Below the pieces are notes generated by a model. The model ran no database searches and was not told where the DNA came from. It was given only the letters and a program-made list of their open reading frames with translations. Positions 8,763 through 16,316 of a stretch of DNA of 64,000 bases are shown here, piece by piece. The stretch covers positions 62,001-126,000 of the forward strand of contig NZ_NRCW01000003.1 in NCBI RefSeq assembly GCF_003130075.1, given 5' to 3'. The stretch comes from Aggregatibacter segnis. Its GTDB lineage: Bacteria; Pseudomonadota; Gammaproteobacteria; Enterobacterales; Pasteurellaceae. The translations under genes were made by a program, and so were the position numbers. Every line of letters begins with the position of its first letter. The stretch's first letter is position 1.

Positions 8763-9745
8763 TGCCCCACCTTAAGTACCCAAGCAATATTGCTGCCGCC
8801 AAAGCCTAAGAAATAATTTAAAAAATAACTGCACTTTTGCTCATTATTTTTAAATTGCTCTAATAAAAATGCACTTTCTAATGCACCGCTGGCGCCGAGC
8901 GTGTGCCCCATTCGTGCTTTCAGTGAAAGCTGTTGCGCGTGCGGGAAGAGATCTTGTAAAACGCGGATCTCCATTTCATCGCTATTTCCACCAACGCCGT
9001 GTACTTTCACCCCATCAATGTGTGTAGGAGATAAATTGGCTTTGTTTAAGCAGGCGTGAATCAGGTGACGTAATGCGGACTCGCTACTGTTCGTTAGGTT
9101 TTCATTGTCAGTTAGCGTGACCACGCCTAATAGTTCACAAGAGCATTGTGGATTCGGTTGAACAGATAAGGCAACACAACCGACGCCTTCGCCTAGCACA
9201 ATGCCTGTTGGCTGGATTAACGGCAAATATTGTGCGTCCTGCGATAACAAATTCATTGCTTGAAAATGCTCAAATGTCAGGCGATTAAATGTTTCAAACC
9301 CGATGACCAAGGCTTTTTCATACAGACCGTTTTGGAGCATTTTGTAAGCATATCCCATCGCTTGCGCAGAGGAGGTGCAAGAGGTTGCAAAGCTAAAGAC
9401 CTCCGTTTTATAACGTCGGCGTAAATCATCGGCAATGACTGCCAGACTGTGTTGTTCCGGCAAAGGAAGATGATTAGCTAAACGGGCTTCGCAATCGCTG
9501 ATCACATAGGCTGTTGAACCGAGCAAAATGGGGATGTTTTTCAATTCACTTTTATCCCAGCCTGCCAGTTGTAAAGTGCGGTCGATTTCTACATCAAAAT
9601 AGGCATAGAGTTGTTCAAGAGAGAGCAACGCCTCATCAAACGCGTTGAAATAAGGAAAATGAAGCGGTTGCCCCAACATATGAGAGGTTCGTTGCCCGAG
9701 ATGATTGGCAAATTTGGCAGAAGCCGCGGTGAGATAAACGTTCAT
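8759..9745 (-). CDS. Beta-ketoacyl synthase of the minus-strand operon
   Basis: A short, 328-residue ketosynthase with Cys123 in TSCTSSAQ, His249 in KVHGVGG and His281 in MGHTLGASG, so the triad is intact although the protein is about 80 residues shorter than FabF. It is coupled on both sides: TAATG with the acyl carrier protein upstream and ATGA with the Cys-less ketosynthase-like protein downstream. This suggests a dedicated ACP-ketosynthase-partner module, perhaps supplying beta-ketoacyl chains to DarB. Confidence 0.85.
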   Translation of the reverse strand: MNVYLTAASAKFANHLGQRTSHMLGQPLHFPYFNAFDEALLSLEQLYAYFDVEIDRTLQLAGWDKSELKNIPILLGSTAYVISDCEARLANHLPLPEQHSLAVIADDLRRRYKTEVFSFATSCTSSAQAMGYAYKMLQNGLYEKALVIGFETFNRLTFEHFQAMNLLSQDAQYLPLIQPTGIVLGEGVGCVALSVQPNPQCSCELLGVVTLTDNENLTNSSESALRHLIHACLNKANLSPTHIDGVKVHGVGGNSDEMEIRVLQDLFPHAQQLSLKARMGHTLGASGALESAFLLEQFKNNEQKCSYFLNYFLGFGGSNIAWVLKVGQ

Positions 9746-10035
9746 TAGGCTTTTTGGTGTTGTTCACGAATAAAGGCGGCAAGATCGTGTATGTTCATCA
9801 TGTGTTTGCGCACCATGCGATCTCCCTGTAATCGCACGCCAAAATGTGCTTGTAATGCCACAACGACCTGCAAAGCATCTAAAGAATCCAACTGAATGCG
9901 GCTTTGTTCACCGAAGAGCCATTCATCATCGCTGATTTCCATTGGGTCAAATTCGTCTTTTTCTGTTTCTTGGATAATCAGTTTTTTGAGTTCTTGTTCT
10001 AATGCCGGGGATTCCAGCGTGAAAAGATAAGCCAT
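9745..10035 (-). CDS. Acyl carrier protein
   Basis: A 96-residue acyl carrier protein. RIQLDSLDALQVVVAL contains the DSL motif with Ser51 for the 4'-phosphopantetheine arm. The real start is the ATG at 10035; an open frame extends far upstream, but that part only shadows the ABC permease gene. The N-terminal 20 residues are longer than in AcpP. Starts and stops overlap by one base (TAATG) with the permease gene upstream and with the ketosynthase gene downstream. Confidence 0.88.
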   Translation of the reverse strand: MAYLFTLESPALEQELKKLIIQETEKDEFDPMEISDDEWLFGEQSRIQLDSLDALQVVVALQAHFGVRLQGDRMVRKHMMNIHDLAAFIREQHQKA

Positions 10036-11276
10036 TAGAATCTCGCTTGTTTGGTTAATTGTTGTTGATAAGTTAACGTGGCAAAAAGTAACGTTATCGC
10101 ACCAAAGCCACTTAATAAATAGAGCGGTTGTTGAATTTGGCTGAGGTGATATTGGTTTAACAATAAATTTTGAAAACCGCTTAATGCCCAACCCATAGGG
10201 GAAAATTGAGCAATGGTTTGCATGATTTCCGGCATCACATACACCGGCACCATAATACCGCCAATGGCCGCCATGATAATAATGCCGCCCCCGCCCAATA
10301 CGACGGCGTGTTCGGTCGTTCTTGCCAGCACACTGATTAATAAACCATAGCCTAGTGCAGCAAGGCTTACTGCAGCGGATAAGACAAAATAAGGCAACCA
10401 ACTTCCGGAAAGCGTAAACGCAGGCATATCTAGTGCAGGCAAAACAAAATAACCTAGCGCCACCATGCCGACAAATTGTAATTGGTTGATCAAAAAATAA
10501 GGAATTAGCTTGGCAATAATCAAGCTCAATGCAGAAGCTCGCGCCATACGCAACCGAGTCAGCGTGTTGGTTTGGCGTTCCATCGCCATTACATTGGAAA
10601 GCGGAATCATAATAAAGAACATACCAAAAATCAGCCATGCCGGGACACTGTGTTGCACAGAATTAGGTTTAGAAACCTCTTTTCCTTGTCGATTTACATA
10701 AATTTCTTGCCACAAATCTTTCGCAAGATAATCGTTAATTTGCGCGAATTTGCTGTCCAGTTCTTGATTGACTTTATTTTGAATCTCTTTGATTGGCTTA
10801 CGTTTATTATTTTCTAACGTAATGTGATTGTCTGCCAAATAATCGTTTAAACGCAGTTGCGAATAATGCTTTTGCAACACACCTTTCACACCCAGTAGCC
10901 AACTGCGATCTACACTAGGGTTCAACCAAAGTTGTAAGGCTTGTTCTTCTGAAAGTGCGGTCTGTTTTTGATTAGGATTTAAAACCAATAGGTCAAATTT
11001 ACCTGCTTGTAAATCAGCTTGATATTGAGTTAATTCTGATAATGGAGCTTGTTTAACAGCGAGGTTTTCTTGTTTGAGTTTGGCTAAGAAATCATCATTT
11101 AGTTGATTTTTTTCACTTAATAGCACAATTTCCGACTGATTGCTTAAGGCATTATCGTTACTCAAGGCTGCCGACATAATTAACATAAACAAAATGGGCA
11201 TAATAAATAATACGGCAACGCCATGCAGATCGCGACTTAATAGACGCATTTCTTTGATAATCGATGCAATTAACAT
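10035..11276 (-). CDS. ABC-2 type transporter permease
   Basis: A 413-residue ABC-2 permease. It has one N-terminal membrane helix (about residues 22-42), a large extracytoplasmic domain to about 215, then five hydrophobic segments to the C-terminus. The first segment after the domain includes WLIFGMFFIMIPLSNVMAMER, the usual ABC-2 (NodJ/YhhJ-like) pattern. It pairs with the ATPase gene upstream, which it overlaps by 7 bases. In flexirubin- and DAR-type loci an ABC-2 pair beside a BtrH-like gene is common, suggesting export or flipping of the finished lipid (inference). Confidence 0.87.
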   Translation of the reverse strand: MLIASIIKEMRLLSRDLHGVAVLFIMPILFMLIMSAALSNDNALSNQSEIVLLSEKNQLNDDFLAKLKQENLAVKQAPLSELTQYQADLQAGKFDLLVLNPNQKQTALSEEQALQLWLNPSVDRSWLLGVKGVLQKHYSQLRLNDYLADNHITLENNKRKPIKEIQNKVNQELDSKFAQINDYLAKDLWQEIYVNRQGKEVSKPNSVQHSVPAWLIFGMFFIMIPLSNVMAMERQTNTLTRLRMARASALSLIIAKLIPYFLINQLQFVGMVALGYFVLPALDMPAFTLSGSWLPYFVLSAAVSLAALGYGLLISVLARTTEHAVVLGGGGIIIMAAIGGIMVPVYVMPEIMQTIAQFSPMGWALSGFQNLLLNQYHLSQIQQPLYLLSGFGAITLLFATLTYQQQLTKQARF

Positions 11277-11992
11277 GTTTTTCCCGCCTTATTTAAAAAA
11301 TCTAAATAAAAACGTTCCAGACTTTGCCCTTCTTCTAAAATGCCTTGCACCGAGCCTTGATAAATGAGATTGCCTTCATTTAACAACACTAATTTGTCAC
11401 ATAATTGCTCAATTTCTTGCAAGTAATGAGAGGTATAAATTACCGTCACGCCTTGCTGTTTCAGCGCCGCTACGCTATCTAAAATAAACTGACGGGATTG
11501 CGGATCAATCCCCACGGTGATTTCATCGAGAAAAATCACTTTTGGGCGATTAATTAAGCCAATAGCAAAATTTAAACGGCGTTTTAACCCGCCGGATAAA
11601 TGCTTCGCCAGCTTGTTTTTATGCGACATTAAATCTACTTTGGTTAATAATTCCAACAAATAGTTTTTATCCCGAACATCATACAATGATGCAAAAAATG
11701 TCATATTTTCCCAAACGGTCAGCAACGGATAAAAAGCAAAATCCTGTGGAACCAAGGAAATCTGATGGCGTTGTTTCTTGCTCAATTTCGCCAAAGGCAC
11801 GCCATCAAAATAAATCTCTCCTTGTTGTACGGATTGTAATCCTGCAAGTAGAGACATTAAGGTGGTTTTACCCGCACCATTCGGACCTAAGAGCCCAACT
11901 GTGGAAGCAGATTCAATATCAAAATTGACCGCACTTAATGCATTTTTTTCTGCGTTAGCGTAGAGATGGCTGAGATAGCTTATTTGAATCAT
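11270..11992 (-). CDS. ABC transporter ATP-binding protein
   Basis: A 240-residue ABC ATPase with Walker A GPNGAGKTT (residues 34-42), Q-loop SLVPQDFAF, signature LSGGLKRR, Walker B KVIFLDEITVGID and switch His in YTSHYLQE. All the catalytic residues are present. Partner of the overlapping permease gene. It starts only 6 bases after the stop of an AT-rich P-loop gene. An uptake-signal core lies in the 5' end of the gene (about 11930). Confidence 0.92.
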   Translation of the reverse strand: MIQISYLSHLYANAEKNALSAVNFDIESASTVGLLGPNGAGKTTLMSLLAGLQSVQQGEIYFDGVPLAKLSKKQRHQISLVPQDFAFYPLLTVWENMTFFASLYDVRDKNYLLELLTKVDLMSHKNKLAKHLSGGLKRRLNFAIGLINRPKVIFLDEITVGIDPQSRQFILDSVAALKQQGVTVIYTSHYLQEIEQLCDKLVLLNEGNLIYQGSVQGILEEGQSLERFYLDFLNKAGKTC

Positions 11993-11998
11993 TTATAT

Positions 11999-12481
11999 TT
12001 ATTTCAATAGATAGTTAATTAAATAATCCATTAAATAATTAACTTCTAACTCTGTAATTTTATCTAAATGTATATTCTTATCTGTTCCTATAGATTTTTT
12101 AATTGGGTCATATGTTCGATATAATTTCTCTATCCATTCTAATTGGAATTTATTTTCTTTAGAAATTTTTTCTAATATAGAAACAGTTTTACCTTTTGTT
12201 CGTGATGCAGTAAATATTATTTTACAGTCATGTTTTTTTATTAAACATGTTTCAACACGATTTTTAATAATTTTCTTTATATCGCCCGCAGTAGATATTC
12301 CAATTTTAATACCGTTATAATCAAAAATAGCAACAATGTCATGTTTTTCATTTGAATAATCATCATCTAATTTAATAAAATCAAAATTTTTCTTTTTCTT
12401 AAGTTGATGAATAAATTTTTTTAAAGCTGTAGATTTGCCTCTACCAGATGAGCCATATAAAGCAACTATTGTTTTTTTCAT
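11999..12481 (-). CDS. Small P-loop NTPase-like protein, AT-rich, unknown function
   Basis: A 160-residue protein with Walker A GSSGRGKST at residues 10-18. The rest is Lys/Ile/Asn-rich; a DDDYSNEKHDIVAIFDYNG segment (about 45-60) may supply the Walker B aspartate. I do not recognise a named family. The ATG at 12481 has AGGAGG 7 bases upstream; a TTG two codons earlier is less likely. It is far more AT-rich than its neighbours and lacks uptake sequences, yet is spaced tightly (10 and 6 bases) inside the operon, as if inserted cleanly. It may be a small kinase or regulatory ATPase; no link to the pigment pathway is demonstrated. Confidence 0.75.
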   Translation of the reverse strand: MKKTIVALYGSSGRGKSTALKKFIHQLKKKKNFDFIKLDDDYSNEKHDIVAIFDYNGIKIGISTAGDIKKIIKNRVETCLIKKHDCKIIFTASRTKGKTVSILEKISKENKFQLEWIEKLYRTYDPIKKSIGTDKNIHLDKITELEVNYLMDYLINYLLK

Positions 12482-12491
12482 TTGCAACCTC

Positions 12492-13475
12492 CTATACTAG
12501 ATTTTTCCATAATATTTGTTCTTTATCCGCAATTTCCCGCAAATAGTCTGCTACCGTTTTATAGCCTTCCATTGATGGCTTTTTGCATTGCTTCACACAC
12601 AAACCCGCAAATTGGCGCCACATATCGCCGATTTCTGTCATTTGCTCTGATGCCTGTTTGTATTTTGACTCTTGGCAGATATTGGCAGCTTGTTCAAGAA
12701 AATAGGCGTATAAATAACGGAAACCTGCGCCGCCGGTGCCGATTTCTTCTTGCATACGCACGATATGTCCGAGGTATAAGCGTTTGTATTTTTCCGAAGG
12801 ATGCGTTGCCAGTTTTTCAATTTGCTTGGCTACGGTACGAATGCCTTTTACACCTACGAAAAAGAGCGGAGCCAACATTTGTTTGGCATTTTTTCGAATG
12901 GCTTTACGGATGAGGTTTGGTAAGTCAATTTGTGTTAAATCAGGTTGATTTTCAAAATAATACATCAACCCTTTCGGTGCTAATACGCCCCTCGCAAAAC
13001 GAGCCCGTTGCAAATCTTCTACTGTACAACGTTGTACGCTTTCAAACACGGGATCGCTAATCAAATAGTCATTTTGTTCTTTGCCGTACACAATTAAATT
13101 GTGCGCATTAAAATGGAAACGCATTTCAGGCGGGAAATAAGGCAACCAGAAAACAGAGGTTTGTAAACCGACCAATTTTTCTTCATTAAGTGCTTGATCT
13201 AACGCTTGCTGTCCGGCTTGTGGCGAACGAAACTTTTGCATTTTCAACCGCACTTTCAACTGCTTTGATAGCCTTTTGATAATGGAGCGCGGCGGCATTC
13301 GATAAGAAATCAGCGGCAACCCGTTAATTTTTACCAACGGAATATAAACAAAGGTCAACGCCGAGGCCAAACCAAAAACCATTGCTTCGTTAAAATCCAC
13401 ACCTTGTGCTTTTAACATGGTAGACATGACACCGCTTTCACAGTGAGCGGTGTGTTGGTGGTGAAAGTTGTTCAT
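12492..13475 (-). CDS. BtrH N-terminal domain protein, peptidase C39-like acyltransferase
   Basis: A 327-residue protein that starts with HHQHTAHCESG (Cys12), then has FNAHNLIVYG (His125) and LISDP (Asp141), the Cys-His-Asp arrangement of the BtrH acyltransferase fold; the C-terminal half looks like DUF4872. BtrH itself moves an acyl group from an ACP to an amine in butirosin synthesis. Homologues occur in flexirubin and aryl polyene loci beside ABC-2 exporters, so it could transfer or esterify the polyene acyl chain here. Function is inferred; domain recognition is good. Confidence 0.8.
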   Translation of the reverse strand: MNNFHHQHTAHCESGVMSTMLKAQGVDFNEAMVFGLASALTFVYIPLVKINGLPLISYRMPPRSIIKRLSKQLKVRLKMQKFRSPQAGQQALDQALNEEKLVGLQTSVFWLPYFPPEMRFHFNAHNLIVYGKEQNDYLISDPVFESVQRCTVEDLQRARFARGVLAPKGLMYYFENQPDLTQIDLPNLIRKAIRKNAKQMLAPLFFVGVKGIRTVAKQIEKLATHPSEKYKRLYLGHIVRMQEEIGTGGAGFRYLYAYFLEQAANICQESKYKQASEQMTEIGDMWRQFAGLCVKQCKKPSMEGYKTVADYLREIADKEQILWKNLV

Positions 13476-13503
13476 TATTATTCATATACAAGAGCTAAAA
13501 TTA

Positions 13504-13677
13504 CGGTTGCTGAGCTTGTCGAAGCATGAGTGATTTTAGCGGTTAATTTCTGGTTTTCGCCAATTTAGGGAGAAGATCATATTGCCCTTGGATTAGCGCT
13601 TCTTTTTTTGCTCTGCTCCAACCTTTCATTTTTTATCTTGAGGAGAATTACTTATGCTTCGACAAGCTCAGCAACCG
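13504..13677. mobile_element. Miniature element with 24-bp perfect inverted repeats
   Basis: Perfect 24-bp inverted repeats lie at 13504-13527 and 13654-13677 (core GCTGAGCTTGTCGAAGCAT on the left arm). The core CTGAGCTTGTCGAAG is a dispersed repeat motif in many bacterial genomes. The 126 bp between the arms contain a 28-codon minus-strand ORF. It sits between the HTH-like and BtrH-like genes, and whether it breaks the operon is unknown. It could be a small non-autonomous element or the relic of a larger one. Confidence 0.6.
13543..13629 (-). pseudogene. 28-aa ORF inside the inverted-repeat element, possible GIY-YIG tail
   Basis: ATG to TAA encodes 28 residues beginning MKGWSRAKKEALIQGQYDLL, with an in-frame stop two codons upstream of the ATG. 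The GWSRAKKEALI segment resembles, from memory, the C-terminal end of some small GIY-YIG endonuclease-family proteins, so this may be what remains of a nuclease gene once carried between the repeats. GAGG lies about 15 bases upstream of the ATG, too far for a good ribosome site. Confidence 0.3.
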
Positions 13678-13695
13678 CAATTCTCTTTATTGGAT

Positions 13696-14085
13696 TTAGA
13701 CCTGTTTTAATTCTAAAGTCGATACCCTAAACACCTCTGCATATCTCTCCAACACTTTATCCGACAATTTAGCAAACACCCTTGGTTTAAAATGTCGTTT
13801 GATTTGGCATTGCCAAAAGCCGGTGGCTTGGGCGAGGCTGGGGAGGTCGAACCGATAACGGTACATATAATAAAAGAGCGGTGACTTTTCACCACGTTTT
13901 ACGGCGTCTAACGCTTCGGCAGTCAGTTGGTTGAGTTCTTCTACCGCTTGTTCTGTCGCGAATTCTTCCGTTTCCCAGCCGTTAGTGGTAGCGGTTTGGT
14001 AGTTGCCGTCTTTGGTAGCATAGACCACTTTGCGTTGCCCGCGAAAGATTTTGCTGTTGTCTTGCGGGATATCGTTAATTTCCAT
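13696..14085 (-). CDS. Small conserved-type protein with HTH-like C-terminus, next to DarB
   Basis: A 129-residue protein starting MEINDIPQDN. The C-terminal 50 residues (SLAQATGFWQCQIKRHFKP...LSDKVLERYAEVF) look like a Cro/C1-type helix-turn-helix: a helix, a turn with Gly, then a second helix followed by an LxxYAexF helix. The start at 14085 has GAGGT 6 bases upstream and overlaps the darB-like stop by 11 bases, so it is coupled to it. It may be a regulator of the operon or a DarB accessory protein; I cannot decide. Confidence 0.7.
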   Translation of the reverse strand: MEINDIPQDNSKIFRGQRKVVYATKDGNYQTATTNGWETEEFATEQAVEELNQLTAEALDAVKRGEKSPLFYYMYRYRFDLPSLAQATGFWQCQIKRHFKPRVFAKLSDKVLERYAEVFRVSTLELKQV

Positions 14086-15235
14086 TGACGACCTCAAGCA
14101 ACATAAAACAGGAGGAAAAACGTCCGCTTTCCGGAATATAACACAACACCTTTTGTCCGTTTTTTAGTGGATATTTCTCTAAAAATTCTTGAAGAATGAT
14201 GTAGATGGAGGCTGAACCGGTATTCCCTTTTGTTTCCAAATTGGTAAACCACTTCTCTTGTGGAATAACGAAATTGATATTTTTCAGCCCGTCCAACAAT
14301 TTGTCACGGAAAAAACCGGAAGAATAATGTGGTAAAAAATAATCAATATCTTCGGCTTTCAAACGATGTTTTTCGATTAAACGCAACAGGGCATTTTCCA
14401 CCGTACAACGCACAATATTTTCGTTGAGCAATTTGACATCTTGTTTGACCGACATAAGACTGCGCGCGTCGCGCTCGTCCTTAGTGACGTTTTTCCAACT
14501 GATAAATCGCGTGTCTTGAATTTCTGCGCCGGCATACATGCACACCGGCATTTCATTGGCATAGGAAATCAGGTCAATCCAGTGAATTTTCAGGCTCACG
14601 CCTTGCGTGTTTGGTTGATGGCTTAACTGCACCGCTCCCGCGCCATCAGACAACATCCAACGTAAGAAATCTTTTTCAAAACCGATTTCGGGTTTGGCGT
14701 CTTCCAATTGTTTTTGGTCGATTTCTGCTTGGAAATGTTCACCCCGCATAATGGCGGAAGCCGTTTCGGAGGCCACGGCAATGGCGCCTTGATGCTCGCC
14801 TGTACGAATGGCGTTATAAGCATGTTTCATCGCTGCCATGCCCGCCACGCAAACTCCTGCTGTCGTGAGCACTTCATAAGCCGGTGCATTTGGGATTAAA
14901 CCATGCACCATCACGCCTTGACCGGGCATGACTTGATCCGGATAGGAGGTGCCGCAAGCAAGACAGCTGACGTCATTAACATCCATCCCTTGAGCAATTA
15001 ACCCGTTGATTGCTTCAACCGCTAATTCTGTGCCGGTGTGTGTGGTTTCTCGTGTCGTTGGATCAATTGCGTAATGACGGGTTTTGATGGCATTGGAACG
15101 CAAAATCATTTTGCGTACACGGGACGGCGTATCGCCTACCATGCCCAATACGTGTTCCATGTGATCGTTATCCACAGGCGCATTGGGTAAAAAAGCAGCG
15201 ACTCGGTTAATGTAAACATCGGCTAGTGCAGTCAA
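14075..15235 (-). CDS. darB: DarB-like KAS III ketosynthase (dialkylresorcinol formation)
   Basis: A 386-residue ketoacyl-ACP synthase III-type enzyme with Cys129 (AGVCVAGM), His303 (LPHYSSG) and Asn338 (TKGNTGSAS). Size and sequence resemble DarB, which joins two beta-keto acyl chains and cyclises them to a dialkylcyclohexenone or resorcinol precursor. The start is TTG at 15235, three bases downstream of the darA-like stop, with AGGGGA embedded in the end of darA; no ATG lies in frame near it. This supports coupled translation. FabH is less likely because of the length and the DarA-like neighbour. Confidence 0.82.
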   Translation of the reverse strand: MTALADVYINRVAAFLPNAPVDNDHMEHVLGMVGDTPSRVRKMILRSNAIKTRHYAIDPTTRETTHTGTELAVEAINGLIAQGMDVNDVSCLACGTSYPDQVMPGQGVMVHGLIPNAPAYEVLTTAGVCVAGMAAMKHAYNAIRTGEHQGAIAVASETASAIMRGEHFQAEIDQKQLEDAKPEIGFEKDFLRWMLSDGAGAVQLSHQPNTQGVSLKIHWIDLISYANEMPVCMYAGAEIQDTRFISWKNVTKDERDARSLMSVKQDVKLLNENIVRCTVENALLRLIEKHRLKAEDIDYFLPHYSSGFFRDKLLDGLKNINFVIPQEKWFTNLETKGNTGSASIYIILQEFLEKYPLKNGQKVLCYIPESGRFSSCFMLLEVVNGN

Positions 15236-15237
15236 GA

Positions 15238-16158
15238 TTATTCCCCTGATGGTTCGGCAAAATAGCGTTTTTGACGCGCTAATTTTTCTTTTAATAATGG
15301 TTTAAGTAAGCGTTTGATGACCGCGGAGAGCGGCACGACCGTGAGGATCAGTATAATTAAAAAGAGAATATAAAAATAGAGCACAACACGGCGAAAACGC
15401 GGTGAAATTTGATCGCACTTTAACAGCAATTTGCCCCACAAATAGAAACTACGATGACCGACTTTCTCACTCATCATCAGTTTTTCGTCAATTTTGACCG
15501 CACCCATGTGACGAAAGAGCGCGTTATTGAGCGGTTGGTCTTCATTCAGGGTTTCTGCCAATTTGGTGCCAAAGCGTTGCATATCATGCAGTTCATCATC
15601 GCTAATGCCGGCACTGGGAAGCCATGAAAAATAACGCTTCTTTCCGCTTAACATCCAAGCCGGTGTGGTGATAAAACTGGCCCACGAATTGGATTGGTCG
15701 GTTTTTACAATGTTTCCGATAAGAGGCGCATCAAGTGCGGTCAGCATTTTCTTTATTTTTTCTTGTGCCATCAGCCACATATTGCGACAGCCGATCAGTG
15801 TGATCACCGGTGTATTCTTCAAAATCTTAGCTTGCTCTGATTGCAAAAAGGCAGTGATGGGCTGTGAGGGTGACAAGAACCAAACTGTATAAGCAATGAT
15901 GACTAAATCATAGTGTTTTTGTTGTAATTCGGGTGTTTCTATTGGTGCCGGCTTTAGGTGTACCGATTCCGGAAATTGATTAAAAAACGGAATAAATTTC
16001 CAAGGAAAGGTATAAGGTTGAAGCGGACGAATTTTATATTCTTCGATCACTGTGTTTTCTTGTTGTTTTAATGGATGAAGAAAATGACTGGTCAGCGCGT
16101 CAAGCTGTCCTGTTTGAGAGTAAGAAACTACTAAAATATGTTTTTGAGCGTCTGACAT
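15238..16158 (-). CDS. darA: DarA-like dialkylresorcinol condensing/aromatising enzyme
   Basis: A 306-residue protein with a flavodoxin-like N-terminus (HILVVSYSQTGQLDALTSHF, an FMN-phosphate-loop type pattern) and a conserved-looking core including LIGCRNMWLMAQEK and SNSWASFITTPAWMLSGKKR. The C-terminus has a hydrophobic segment (VVLYFYILFLIILILTVVPL) and basic residues, so it may sit on the membrane. It resembles proteins named dialkylresorcinol condensing enzyme DarA, proposed to aromatise the DarB product. First gene of the minus-strand operon, followed directly by the darB-like gene. Confidence 0.78.
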   Translation of the reverse strand: MSDAQKHILVVSYSQTGQLDALTSHFLHPLKQQENTVIEEYKIRPLQPYTFPWKFIPFFNQFPESVHLKPAPIETPELQQKHYDLVIIAYTVWFLSPSQPITAFLQSEQAKILKNTPVITLIGCRNMWLMAQEKIKKMLTALDAPLIGNIVKTDQSNSWASFITTPAWMLSGKKRYFSWLPSAGISDDELHDMQRFGTKLAETLNEDQPLNNALFRHMGAVKIDEKLMMSEKVGHRSFYLWGKLLLKCDQISPRFRRVVLYFYILFLIILILTVVPLSAVIKRLLKPLLKEKLARQKRYFAEPSGE

Positions 16159-16260
16159 AGGTTAGAAATATTGGGCTAAATATAAAGGCTAGATTTTATC
16201 CTAATTTTGATGAATTTTTAATTGCTATTACAAAGAGACGTTATAAGAAAGTCCTCAATA

Positions 16261-16307
16261 AAAAAGACCGCACTTGATGATTTAAGATCAAAGTGCGGTC
16301 TTTTTTT
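16261..16307 (-). terminator. ilvA terminator made of paired uptake sequences
   Basis: A perfect 15-bp stem (AAAAAGACCGCACTT and its complement) encloses two inverted AAGTGCGGT cores. On the minus strand it follows the ilvA stop and ends in U residues, so it terminates ilvA and separates it from the darA-like gene. The flanking T-run on the plus side makes it bidirectional. Confidence 0.85.
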
Positions 16308-16316
16308 GTGGTGTTT

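Noticed and set aside
9745-10638. 297-residue ORF on the minus strand
   Set aside because: Only the last 96 residues (from 10035) are the acyl carrier protein; the rest shadows the ABC permease in another frame.
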